Source of the DNA: Zygotorulaspora mrakii | Taxonomy: Eukaryota; Ascomycota; Saccharomycetes; Saccharomycetales; Saccharomycetaceae | DNA: 64,000 nt | Reading direction: 5' to 3' | NCBI RefSeq assembly: GCF_013402915.1 | Contig: NC_050721.1 | Span: 992,001 to 1,056,000 of the forward strand | Part shown: in pieces, positions 41,717-50,993 of the stretch | Layout: each line of letters starts with the position of its first letter | How positions within the stretch are numbered: position 1 is the first letter of the stretch | Made by a program: the position numbers and the translations under genes | Notes under the pieces: model-generated | Seen by the model: the letters and a program-made list of their open reading frames with translations, nothing else | What the model was told of the DNA's origin: nothing | The model's database searches: none

Positions 41717-44700
41717 TCAGTTAGGATGATCCCTTCCGTTGGAGGATAAGCTTGTTGCATGTGGTGAGGAGGATTTACTGGCATTATGATTCGATAAGTG
41801 ACCAACGGAGGAGGTTGGTTCTGAATACTCCGATGTAAGAAGCCTTTTCAAAGTGTGATATTCCCAATTGGCACTTCCCAACATCTCGACGTGTTCGTCA
41901 TTGACGCTTATAGCTCTTTTAATTCTTTCGATATGTTCCGGATTGGTGATCTTTTTTCTTTCTCTCACATGTTCAGCGACCTTAGGAGAGTGTCCAACAC
42001 TCATACCAACTTTGACCAAGGTTTCAATTCCATCAACAGAATTCTTGAGTAAATCCGCGTCAAAAGTAATGTTTCTAGATAATACCACAATCACAATAGT
42101 CGAACCTCCAAATTTGAAGTACCCAATCTCTTCACCACGCTTTACGAAGCCACCTTCTCTACATGTAAGTAAGATGGAACCCACCATCATTGCTCCAATT
42201 GCAATGCATAGGATACTACCAAATTCAGGTGATTCGAGGGGTATTATTACCCTAATATTTTCTCCAAAAACATCTAAAGAGCTGCGAATAGCCATTGGAT
42301 TCACTGTATAATACTCTCCATTGATATAAATTGGTTTACCTACAACAGCATTGCAAGGAGAATGAAACCTGTGATAATCTTGTGGAGCCAACCTAAATAT
42401 ACCAATGCTACAAGAACGATCATTGAACATCTCCGGCTTGTAGCCTTTTGTTAGTCTAGCCAATGTGAACTGACTGCCCTTAATCCAAATTTCTTTTGAT
42501 TGGTGGATACTTGAATATAAAGTACACCTTGAGTCTGCTGGTGAAAGAAATATATTATGATCACCTTCTGGAACTCGAGATCCTTTCTTCAACTTTCTGA
42601 AAAAAAACTCGTTAAAGGTTTTATAGGTAGTTTCTTCACATTGGCTCATATTCAAAGAGTGAAACTTGATGAATGGATCAATTTGTTTGATCGATAATGC
42701 ATCGTCAAACTTTTTACCTTGCCTTATAGATAGGGACTTCAACAAAGATCTGAATTTTTTCGACTCTATACCTTTTCCATTGTAAATGATCCTCATACCC
42801 AATTTAACATGTGCACTAATTTTTTCCTCAATAATTATTCCAGTTTCTCTATCTTGAACAAGGATATTTGCATTATTAGAACCTACTGCATACTTCCCAT
42901 AAGTAAGTTTGATCAATACCTTGGTGAACCATCTTTTGGAAGCAAAATCTGAAGAAACATACGATGGTTTCAGTAATTTACATTTGCCGCGGTACGAACA
43001 AATTGCGAAATGAGTGATAAGGTCATTTTCGAGCACCAACTTAGAATTCATGGCATTACGAGTTGGTTTGCATGACCTAAAGCATTTGGGGCATCTCCAT
43101 ACGTTCCAGAAGCCTGCTGATATTTTCAATATTTGCAGATATTTTATCAGTTCTTCTTTATTAATTGTTTTTCCGGCCCACGGCTGTCTATAAAAATATC
43201 TGAAAATTTCACAAATTTCATCAACCGGAAAGGATCCTAATTTATCCAAATATAATGTGAGATCAACAATGTTGAATGAATCACGATTGGTAGTCAAAGA
43301 TACAGCTTTTTGCCAGAAAAAACTTTTTAGCATGGAGTAACGCGCATATCTGATTCTCAAAGATAGGATGGGATTCTCAATTTTTCTAGTATTAATCGCC
43401 AATTTCAGTGGTAGTTCATACACACACCAGTCTTGACTGTCATTTTGTCTCGTTATTATTTCTGACCATGCTAATTCGCAATGAGCAACTTTGTCGTTGT
43501 AAGAAAATGAATCCTTGTCCATAACATTAAAATGGAAAGTGAAATGATATTCTTCGGGAAACACTTCAAAAGCTGCGCATTCATTGAAAACTGGATTAAG
43601 CGAGTGCTTTCTCCAAGAAGTTTTGAAAACTCTTCTTCCAAACGTAGCAACAACGAAAGGGTCCATGTCATAACTTTTTCGTGAGACTCTATTTCTTAAT
43701 GATGGCAAATGTTTGATTTCTTTGAATTCCACAAAAACAACCCCCGCTGCGTGAGATTTTTTAGAAAGTTTAAAGTTCGGCATGTGCCTAGCATAGTTCA
43801 ACGGCAGGTGTTTTTCCCTTTTTTTTCTTCGTAGACGTCTTAATCTACCGCCGACATTTTTCATCCTTACATTGTCAGTTCCTTCATCATAATAACTTTC
43901 TGCCTCATCTTCATCATCTTCTGAGTCATATAATACTTCCTCCTCTAGAATGTCCGCAGGATCTGAATCAGACTCACCTTCGTAATCATTATCTACCAAA
44001 GACACTTGTGAGAGAGTACCAACAACCTCTGGATCTATATCATCGTATTCAGAATCGAAATCTTCGTCATCTTCGTCATCTTCGTCATCCTCGTCATCTT
44101 CGTTATCATTATTATCATCATCGTCATCATCATCATTATCATTATCATCATCAACATCATCAATTTCACCGATGTTTTCATTTTCACCGTCGTCATCACC
44201 GTCGTCGTCGTCATAATATCCAGAAAATATTGGCAATGTAGAAGAAGTGTCTACGCCTTGTTCATAATCTTTTATTGCATCAGCATCATCAAAGTCAATA
44301 TCATCAACGTCTACAATTTCACTGTCAAGAGATCCAACTTCTGCAAAAAGCTCATATTCGGTATCCATATCTTCAACTTCGTCATTCTCTGATACTTCAT
44401 TTTCACTAGAGCACATGAAAGATTCCTTATAGTCAGCTGTATCATAATCACTTGAATCTCCAGCATTGCTTGCCTTTCTGAAGAGAGATTCTTGAGAATC
44501 GGAAGAGAATTGAGATTTCAGTACTAGTTTTGGAGGAGTTTTGCTCTTTTTCATATTTCTTTTGTATTCCAATACAGCAGTTAAACTATTTTTCCAATTA
44601 TTGTAGGCGTGAATTGTGCTTACCTTTCTTGAACTTGATGTTAGAACGAACCCTAATTGAATTTGTCCAATAGCATAAGTGGATTCAGTTTTATCCTTAT

Positions 44701-45313
44701 AAAATCTCTGGAGTCTTTTGTCGTACAATTTATACCATTTCGGTTCTACCAGAAACTTATAACTCGTGGCCGTATCATTTCGTTTGAATAATTCTAATAG
44801 CGAAATTTTTGCCTCACCAACATATAAGTACCTGCCAGTGGTTTGCGATATTTTGTTCCTTGCTGATGAGGACGGTATTGAGGAAGCAGATCTAGTATTG
44901 GAGTAACTGCTGACTGCCGAGCCTTCTGCTCTTTTAGCACCATTGCTCGCAAAAGATGATGACAATGATATACTGGATCGATCGGCATTAGCAACAGCAG
45001 AAGAGCTTCCCGAATCGTAGTCTGATTGTGTTACGGTTGGAGCTTGTGACAGTGAATCGTATACAATAAATCTTAACCACTCGCTTCTAGGATGTAAGGG
45101 CAGCTTCAATTTCACTCTTTCGTCCCATTTTAACCTTCCATTTCGCAGCGTACTAGTCTTATCCCCATATACAGCGTTCGTGACAACCAAACAAACAGGA
45201 TTGCACTTGAAGTCCTTGAATAATCTAATATTACGAACTTGTACCACATGAACTTTCAATAATAATCTTGGTTTCCTATTATTGCGTCTTCTGCCCTTTT
45301 TGATTAGTTTCAT
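41717..45313 (-). CDS. PSD2: PSD2, phosphatidylserine decarboxylase (Golgi/endosome)
   Basis: 1198 residues (1138 in S. cerevisiae). A first C2 domain is near 17-240, then a long acidic linker with an Asp-rich run encoded by ATC/ATCATC-type codon repeats (about 370-470). A second C2 lies at about 535-650 (GVVFVEFKEIKHLPSL, DPFVVATFGRRVFKTSW), then an EF-hand-like stretch and the decarboxylase from about 830. The autoprocessing site GGST is at about 1069-1072; cleavage turns the Ser into the pyruvoyl cofactor. RFHSPCNAVVG holds the conserved His. It makes PE from PS outside mitochondria. YGR170W ortholog, divergent from LSO2 as in S. cerevisiae. Confidence 0.97.
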   Translation of the reverse strand: MKLIKKGRRRNNRKPRLLLKVHVVQVRNIRLFKDFKCNPVCLVVTNAVYGDKTSTLRNGRLKWDERVKLKLPLHPRSEWLRFIVYDSLSQAPTVTQSDYDSGSSSAVANADRSSISLSSSFASNGAKRAEGSAVSSYSNTRSASSIPSSSARNKISQTTGRYLYVGEAKISLLELFKRNDTATSYKFLVEPKWYKLYDKRLQRFYKDKTESTYAIGQIQLGFVLTSSSRKVSTIHAYNNWKNSLTAVLEYKRNMKKSKTPPKLVLKSQFSSDSQESLFRKASNAGDSSDYDTADYKESFMCSSENEVSENDEVEDMDTEYELFAEVGSLDSEIVDVDDIDFDDADAIKDYEQGVDTSSTLPIFSGYYDDDDGDDDGENENIGEIDDVDDDNDNDDDDDDDNNDNEDDEDDEDDEDDEDFDSEYDDIDPEVVGTLSQVSLVDNDYEGESDSDPADILEEEVLYDSEDDEDEAESYYDEGTDNVRMKNVGGRLRRLRRKKREKHLPLNYARHMPNFKLSKKSHAAGVVFVEFKEIKHLPSLRNRVSRKSYDMDPFVVATFGRRVFKTSWRKHSLNPVFNECAAFEVFPEEYHFTFHFNVMDKDSFSYNDKVAHCELAWSEIITRQNDSQDWCVYELPLKLAINTRKIENPILSLRIRYARYSMLKSFFWQKAVSLTTNRDSFNIVDLTLYLDKLGSFPVDEICEIFRYFYRQPWAGKTINKEELIKYLQILKISAGFWNVWRCPKCFRSCKPTRNAMNSKLVLENDLITHFAICSYRGKCKLLKPSYVSSDFASKRWFTKVLIKLTYGKYAVGSNNANILVQDRETGIIIEEKISAHVKLGMRIIYNGKGIESKKFRSLLKSLSIRQGKKFDDALSIKQIDPFIKFHSLNMSQCEETTYKTFNEFFFRKLKKGSRVPEGDHNIFLSPADSRCTLYSSIHQSKEIWIKGSQFTLARLTKGYKPEMFNDRSCSIGIFRLAPQDYHRFHSPCNAVVGKPIYINGEYYTVNPMAIRSSLDVFGENIRVIIPLESPEFGSILCIAIGAMMVGSILLTCREGGFVKRGEEIGYFKFGGSTIVIVVLSRNITFDADLLKNSVDGIETLVKVGMSVGHSPKVAEHVRERKKITNPEHIERIKRAISVNDEHVEMLGSANWEYHTLKRLLTSEYSEPTSSVGHLSNHNASKSSSPHATSLSSNGRDHPN

Positions 45314-45701
45314 GATTTTATCCCTCTCGACATCTAGTTGACAGTTCTCAGGTGTCCCCTTTCACAGAAGCTCGAGCAAAAATACGAGGTGACCTCCAAA
45401 AAAACTAGCAACAATCTTTAAAGGTTCCTTGAAGAGTTGTGTGAGTTTCCAGCACATTCATAATAGACGAACAGGTATAAATTCTTTCAAAGAATATTTT
45501 GGCGCTTAGCCTTCCTATGCTATGATGTCTGATCATTAATAACGTTGAAGGAACTCCATGTAACAATTAAAGGTAAGGAAGTAATGGCTCGACAGCTAAT
45601 AAGGATAGAAGATCTATAAAAAGTGTCAACTTCTATACACGCCTGTGAGATCTTTGAATAGTTTGAAGACCTGATAAAAGCATAGAATAATCAAGCGAAA
45701 T
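45314..45701. promoter_or_regulatory. divergent promoter PSD2/LSO2
   Basis: 388 bp. CTATAAAAAG at 45613-45622 is a TATA candidate about 80 bp before LSO2. No other element is clear. Confidence 0.4.
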
Positions 45702-45974
45702 ATGGGTAAAAGATTTTCGGAATCGGCAGCTAAAAAGGCAGAAGGGCTAGCAAGGAAAAAACAACAGGCGAACGCAAAACAAAGAGCGGAACAGGAAAGA
45801 CTAGAAGCTGAAGAAGCATCAAAATGGGAGACGGGTTCTCGTCAACCTAACCAGAAAAAGATTTTAGAGGAGCAAAAGAAGCAAGAAAAGCTAAAAGCCA
45901 AGAAGGAGCGTGATGCTCTCCTGGCAGACGAACATGAAATTATTGCCAGTGAACGCAAATGTAAAAGAAGGTAG
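45702..45974 (+). CDS. LSO2: LSO2, ribosome-associated recovery factor (CCDC124 type)
   Basis: 90 residues, almost wholly helical and charged. The start MGKRFSESAAKKAEGLARKKQQANAKQRAEQERLEAEEASKWETGS is the CCDC124/Lso family signature. Lso2 occupies the mRNA channel of idle 80S ribosomes and aids translation restart after starvation. The last ~12 residues (ASERKCKRR) differ from the Gly/Lys-rich ending of the S. cerevisiae protein. YGR169C-A and YJR005C-A (LSO1) are the duplicated copies in S. cerevisiae; here there is one. It is the last gene of the YGR17x block before the WHO cluster. Confidence 0.93.
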   Translation: MGKRFSESAAKKAEGLARKKQQANAKQRAEQERLEAEEASKWETGSRQPNQKKILEEQKKQEKLKAKKERDALLADEHEIIASERKCKRR

Positions 45975-46146
45975 AGAAGACATGGAAAAATTAAAAAAAA
46001 ACAATAATAAACAAAAAGCACCACAAAATAGTATAAAAAACTGTAAAGTTTTCAATTTATGCATTTTTATTGTACTAATAATACCTATGTAATTTTGTAT
46101 CAGAAGTAAAATGAAAAATTGACATTACAGATGGAAAATATAAATT

Positions 46147-47163
46147 TCAATTCAATAAATAAGGTATTTCCGAACTTTTCAGAAACTTGTTTAGCGTATC
46201 AGTTTTAATTCGATCGTTAGCAATTTGGACCCAGGTTTTATTATAATTACCCTTGATGCATTTATGAGGTTTTAAAAATTTATCCCATTCTAGGTTTGCT
46301 ACTGCGGCAACACTTTCAATGACGTTAGCTTCAAATTCACGTATCGTATGTTTGTCTGGAAATATAAATACCTGATATGAATAATACCCGTCTTTTGCTA
46401 CTCCTGGCAGGGTGCGATTTTGTGTATCCAAATATTTCCAAGTGCTTTTGTCGCAAGAATTTAGTTTTTGAGATAAAATAGTTTCATCAACGCCTTTTGT
46501 ACCATTTTTCCTGCACCACTCACTGAAAAAACAATTTTTTAGCTTTATTTTAAGCTGTCTTCTTAGAAATGCGTAATTACTTGGTGTATTGCACGGGTTA
46601 TTTTGAAATAAACTATTCAACGTCTTTGGAAAACCATATTGTTTATCTTTAAATGATGATTGAACATTTTTAATGCTGTTTTTGCTGATATTACCATTCA
46701 AAAATATCTGTCCAACGGTCCTTATATTAATAGCTGGTTTGCTCTTTCTAAACATCGCTAGAAAATGTTCTGGTGGATAATACATCAGTTTGAAAAAATC
46801 ACATTGATATACATGAGATTCTTTTGAGTAAATACGGTATGCGCTTTGATATCGCTGTACTGCGCTGCTGATTCCCTTTACTCTTGCTGCTGTTTTACTT
46901 TCCAAAGATTTTGTGTCTTTTGACATTATGCCTCTCTTTACCGAAAAATTTGAGATAAAAGTATTGTGACAAGACCGCAATAAATTCAATTTTTTATTAG
47001 AGTCTTTCTGATATTCAGTAGAGTCTATGGAAATAGCTTTGGTTTCAGCCGTCACAGGTTTTCTGGTATCATCATAAGCTGTATGTCCTTTTAGCTTTGA
47101 CAAAACTAATTGCGAAGGCCTGAGATCTGAAACTTTTTTGATTGACGGCAAATAATTTCTCAT
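46147..47163 (-). CDS. orphan protein beside the WHO cluster
   Basis: 338 residues from the ATG at 47163 (MRNYLPSIKKVSDLRPSQL); the frame two codons longer begins with GTG. The protein is rich in Lys, Asn and Ser, with no membrane span and no CxxC pairs or LAGLIDADG motif. Its N-terminus could be a mitochondrial presequence. I do not recognise it. In S. cerevisiae the place next to LSO2 belongs to PUS6 and PEX35, and this is neither. AT content appears higher than in flanking genes. It could be a fast-evolving host gene or cargo of the homing locus. Confidence 0.6.
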   Translation of the reverse strand: MRNYLPSIKKVSDLRPSQLVLSKLKGHTAYDDTRKPVTAETKAISIDSTEYQKDSNKKLNLLRSCHNTFISNFSVKRGIMSKDTKSLESKTAARVKGISSAVQRYQSAYRIYSKESHVYQCDFFKLMYYPPEHFLAMFRKSKPAINIRTVGQIFLNGNISKNSIKNVQSSFKDKQYGFPKTLNSLFQNNPCNTPSNYAFLRRQLKIKLKNCFFSEWCRKNGTKGVDETILSQKLNSCDKSTWKYLDTQNRTLPGVAKDGYYSYQVFIFPDKHTIREFEANVIESVAAVANLEWDKFLKPHKCIKGNYNKTWVQIANDRIKTDTLNKFLKSSEIPYLLN

Positions 47164-47453
47164 CCACACTATAATAACATCATCTCTTGAATACTATGTA
47201 CTATTCAACCGGCTTTTAAAAGAATCTTTTCTTACAAAAATAACGTGAAATATCATTTTTTATGTTTAGATGTATCTGTTAATAAATTTACGTATTAAAT
47301 GTTTTCTTTTTTTCGCTAAAGTTCGCAACAGCTTATAGACCCAGAAAATGCTGCTACAAACAAGATGTACCAGGACCAAGATTACATTGAACTCACTCTT
47401 GCTTTATAAGTTTTCAACGCTCTGTAATTACTGTCTTAGGACCATATCGTTTG

Positions 47454-50039
47454 TTATATAATTGTTGTCATACCTTTGCATTTGATGCATGGCCGACATT
47501 GGGGACAACCAGGTGACGGTCCTGAAATTGATCTCAGCTTTCTTATTTTAATCATTTCTGCCTTACTGAAAATTTTGCGACACTCAGGATTTAGGCATCT
47601 TCCTTTATGCGTGCGCAATAGATGATAACAATGGCAACATATTTCACCCGCTGCATTCTTGTCCCAAGGTAACCTAGTCCATTTATTCGAATTAGTTTTA
47701 CCACAAGAATAACAATTACCTCGCCGTTTCACCAATTGTTTTAAAACCCTACATTGTTTTTCTAAATTTTTTTGTGCAATTGAACCACATTTTAAACATT
47801 TGTATCGACCCTCCTTTGCTTCAATTACTTCCATCCTGTCGAACTCAGCTTTGAACGGAATCTTCCGACATGCTTCGTTAGTACAAATTGTAGCTGTACT
47901 ATGATATCTACTTCGACAAACACTACACCATTCACTGCCATCTTCCCAAGGAACTTTTCTCCAACAGCCTGACTCTTTAGAAGAGCAAAAATGACACACA
48001 CCTTTTCTATGTTCATCGCGTTTATTCACCTTCTTATTAGGCTCTTCAAATTGTATTATTATACCATCACATTTGTCGCAACCGTATCCTTCCACACTTG
48101 TACCACCTGAAAGAGTATGCGATTTTTTATTCTCACTCCTGACCTTTTGCCGCATTGAAACTTTACCATATATTGTACTACAATCACTGCATCTCGTTTT
48201 ACTTTCGAAATAATTGCTGTAACACGTCGAGCATACTCTTTCAGGATTAGTGTTGTCCCACGGTATTCTGTACCACTGATCTTTGGTATCTTTATGGCAT
48301 GAAAAGCATAATCTTTCAAAGTTAGCATTAGGCATGTTGACATTTGTGGAAATTCCAGTATAAGAACAAATAACGTAATTGTCTGTAACGAGTGTTTGTC
48401 GCGAGTCAGCTGAGAGAACAAGTCCATAAATTTCTTCCCGGTCGGTAGAGGAGATACTGAAGCGAATCATAGCGGGATGAAGCACCTCAGCTCCTTTTTC
48501 TGCTTCTTCTTCTTCTTCTTCTCCTTCTTCTTCTTCTTCTTCTTCTTCTTCTTCGTCAATACCGACTTCTTCAACCTCTAACTCCTCAGTTTGAGCTTCT
48601 TCATCGCTTCCGTCAAGACACGAAATTGCTCCACTGCTAAAGATTGCTGCACTATGTTGAACATTAGAATTGTCCCTTTCTTCGTCTTTGCTTTCACTGA
48701 AATCATTGCTATCATTATCACTTAAACCAAAATGATCATCTCCATCAATCCGTCTGTGTTGAGCTGATATATACTCAATCAATGGGGTTTTGTTCTTTTC
48801 CGATGAGCACTTGCTTAAAATTGAGAATAATACTTCAAGATTTGTGCCGCCTAAGATATGGAAAATCCAACTATCATTTTTCCGATCTCCATTTGGGCTG
48901 TTTCTGGAGTGATGAAAATAAATACTGATATTCAAACCCAGTGATCGAGTGATCCAAAAAATTCCATTTCTAATTGATTCATGTACAGTGGGTAGTTTTA
49001 CTCGAATAGTATGATTTTTAACTATCACCGAAGCGTCTGCATCAATTAGCCCTGCCATAAATGTTTCACGAACAACCCTCTGTTCCAATCTCATAAATGT
49101 TGGGATTTTTTTTCTATTGTTTTTGTAACCGTTTTCATAAAATTCTAAACCTTCCAAAACTTCAGTCAAAGGATTGTGTGCATTCCAGTTTCTAACGGCG
49201 CCATCAAATGTATGAAGGTATCCATCGGCTTTGAATTTATTACCTGAACACCGAGGGGCGATCCTCAATTTCATACCCCACAGTTCAGCGTTTCTTTGCA
49301 AATTTCTATTAACATCACGATCAGCTAAATGCAGTGTAAACATCGCCCCACGCCTGTACCCATCGCCAATCCAAAATCCAAGAAGCCATGCCATAGCCTT
49401 CAGTTGTTTAAGGGAAACTTTCCGATTAAAGTGCGTTTCCAGCCACGGCTGCAGAACAGATTTCTCGAGTGGAAGTGGAGATAGCAGGACTCTTGTCGCG
49501 GTGCGACAGTCCTTGCTAAGAAACTTCAAGTTGTCTAGCTCACACTCCCAGTCAATAAAGCCGCATTCAACCTTAACACTGTCAATATAATTTTGAATAG
49601 TCGTAGGTTCATCGTCAACAGAAAATCGCTTTGATGTCATCTTTACCATTTTAACAACTTTGCCATTCTCTATGGTCTGGTCACATAATTGAAATGCTTC
49701 AACAATTATTTTTTTCAAAGAGTGTTTGGTATACTTTTTAATCTTTTGAAATGTTCTGAATTGTAATCGCTGAAGTTTACTACATTTCAACTGAACCAGC
49801 CCCCACGGCGGGTCTCTATCCTCATTGAGCAGGTGAGCATACTGAAAAGTATCCTGCGTGAGATTAACTACATCACCAGTACTTCTGTGAACAGCAATCA
49901 CTTTTGACAGCGATCCATCATCAGACATGACATGTGTACCAGCTTTCATCTCTTCTACTGGAACAAGGATCCCATCCGCATCAAATATTTTAGTTCCCTT
50001 GGTAAGACCACCCGTTAACGCAAGCTCTCTGGAGTTCAT
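47454..50039 (-). CDS. HO/WHO-family LAGLIDADG endonuclease, copy 1
   Basis: 861 residues, full length, no internal stop. The N-terminus is intein-like (GLTKGTKIFDADG, VMSDDGS), but the residue matching intein Cys1 is Gly11, so protein splicing is not expected. LAGLIDADG motif 1 is LLGFWIGDG (219-227) and motif 2 MAGLIDADA (328-336); both catalytic Asp residues (226, 335) are present. An intein block F-like segment (IYGLVLSADSRQTLVTDN) lies at 537-554. The C-terminal third has three repeats of a CxxC...W.xPWD...CxxC...C.xxxC module plus extra CxxC pairs, the zinc-finger type seen once in HO. An inserted Glu run (about 495-513) sits before block F. HO is 586 residues, so this is much larger. 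Same orientation as FBA1. Expected action: site-specific double-strand cut in FBA1. Confidence 0.9.
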   Translation of the reverse strand: MNSRELALTGGLTKGTKIFDADGILVPVEEMKAGTHVMSDDGSLSKVIAVHRSTGDVVNLTQDTFQYAHLLNEDRDPPWGLVQLKCSKLQRLQFRTFQKIKKYTKHSLKKIIVEAFQLCDQTIENGKVVKMVKMTSKRFSVDDEPTTIQNYIDSVKVECGFIDWECELDNLKFLSKDCRTATRVLLSPLPLEKSVLQPWLETHFNRKVSLKQLKAMAWLLGFWIGDGYRRGAMFTLHLADRDVNRNLQRNAELWGMKLRIAPRCSGNKFKADGYLHTFDGAVRNWNAHNPLTEVLEGLEFYENGYKNNRKKIPTFMRLEQRVVRETFMAGLIDADASVIVKNHTIRVKLPTVHESIRNGIFWITRSLGLNISIYFHHSRNSPNGDRKNDSWIFHILGGTNLEVLFSILSKCSSEKNKTPLIEYISAQHRRIDGDDHFGLSDNDSNDFSESKDEERDNSNVQHSAAIFSSGAISCLDGSDEEAQTEELEVEEVGIDEEEEEEEEEEGEEEEEEAEKGAEVLHPAMIRFSISSTDREEIYGLVLSADSRQTLVTDNYVICSYTGISTNVNMPNANFERLCFSCHKDTKDQWYRIPWDNTNPERVCSTCYSNYFESKTRCSDCSTIYGKVSMRQKVRSENKKSHTLSGGTSVEGYGCDKCDGIIIQFEEPNKKVNKRDEHRKGVCHFCSSKESGCWRKVPWEDGSEWCSVCRSRYHSTATICTNEACRKIPFKAEFDRMEVIEAKEGRYKCLKCGSIAQKNLEKQCRVLKQLVKRRGNCYSCGKTNSNKWTRLPWDKNAAGEICCHCYHLLRTHKGRCLNPECRKIFSKAEMIKIRKLRSISGPSPGCPQCRPCIKCKGMTTII
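48493..48556. repeat. CTT trinucleotide run encoding poly-Glu in WHO copy 1
   Basis: A nearly pure run of CTT triplets on the plus strand (GAA/GAG on the coding strand) encodes a Glu-rich stretch of about 20 residues. Trinucleotide slippage is the probable origin and its length probably varies between strains. Confidence 0.85.
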
Positions 50040-50993
50040 ATTCCTTGGTAGCTTATCGAAAGGTAAAAAAATAAGGATGAAGGATCAATAGACCAAATGC
50101 CTTTTTTATATCCATATTTTCCATAGCCGCTGAAGTGTTTGTTTCAGACTACGCGACAACGGAGTAGACCTTAAAAGGTTGAGAGGTTTCAATAGTAGTA
50201 TTTGAATCCGACAGAAAACGAATCAGTAACATGAAACAAGCTCAGAAAGCTACGCATCGCTGAAAGTAATACCTTCCATTATAGATCTTTTGCTGCAGCT
50301 GCCAAACTTGAAACGAACATTCAAACTCTGTATTTTCATATCTTGCTACGTTGTGACAAACTTCGTGAAACTTCAGTGAAACGTCAATCAATGCCTGCAA
50401 AGATCAACTGAAAAATCTCACGAGAAGCTGAATCGCAGTAAGATATTGTATTGTAATTCGTTGGCATAAACACTATCGAAAGATAAGAATTGGAGAAAAC
50501 TTGGTTCAAACATGAAGCAAGAAACAAAACAATTACACCTCAAAAATTATTTTTTCGAAAGTGCTAAGAGCTTTTTCGAGGTTCAATCAACTGTGTTGAT
50601 ATCGGCAAGTGATTTGGGGTCAGTTTCGCCACATAACATTATGCTACGGTTGTAATAAACTCGGGTGAGAATGACTTGATGGTGAAAGGGGTTAAATATA
50701 TCCTAAAAAAACTGGTTACTTGCGCCAGTGAATTTACATCTTAGAAACTAAAGACGCCAGCTTTTGATAGAGTATATGGAGAAATATTTTGTTGTTGAAG
50801 TTCAGATCTGCCTAAAATAGCATCAGGCAAGATTCAGTGTACATGTTTAGGACTTTTGAAACGTTCAATGAAGACCTAAATTATATAAAAGGGTAGCATT
50901 TGGCAGCCATGAACAAGGTGTTGCATATTCCCCGACAGGTATCACTGTCCATGGTCAGAAAGACTTACGCTGCAGTTCAGTGGGAAAGCTAAG
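50040..50993. promoter_or_regulatory. divergent promoter between the two WHO genes
   Basis: 954 bp, no supported gene. TATA candidates: ATATAAAAAAGG on the minus strand at about 50101-50112 (60-70 bp before copy 1) and TTATATAAAAGGG at 50881-50893 (about 100 bp before copy 2). An upstream ATG at 50909 opens a 27-codon frame that stops one base before the copy 2 ATG. I found no clear FBA1-derived sequence here and no perfect Swi4/Swi6 CACGAAA box. Confidence 0.55.

Noticed and set aside
44008..44241. His/Arg-rich frame inside PSD2
   Set aside because: Shadow of the Asp-rich linker codon repeats of PSD2.
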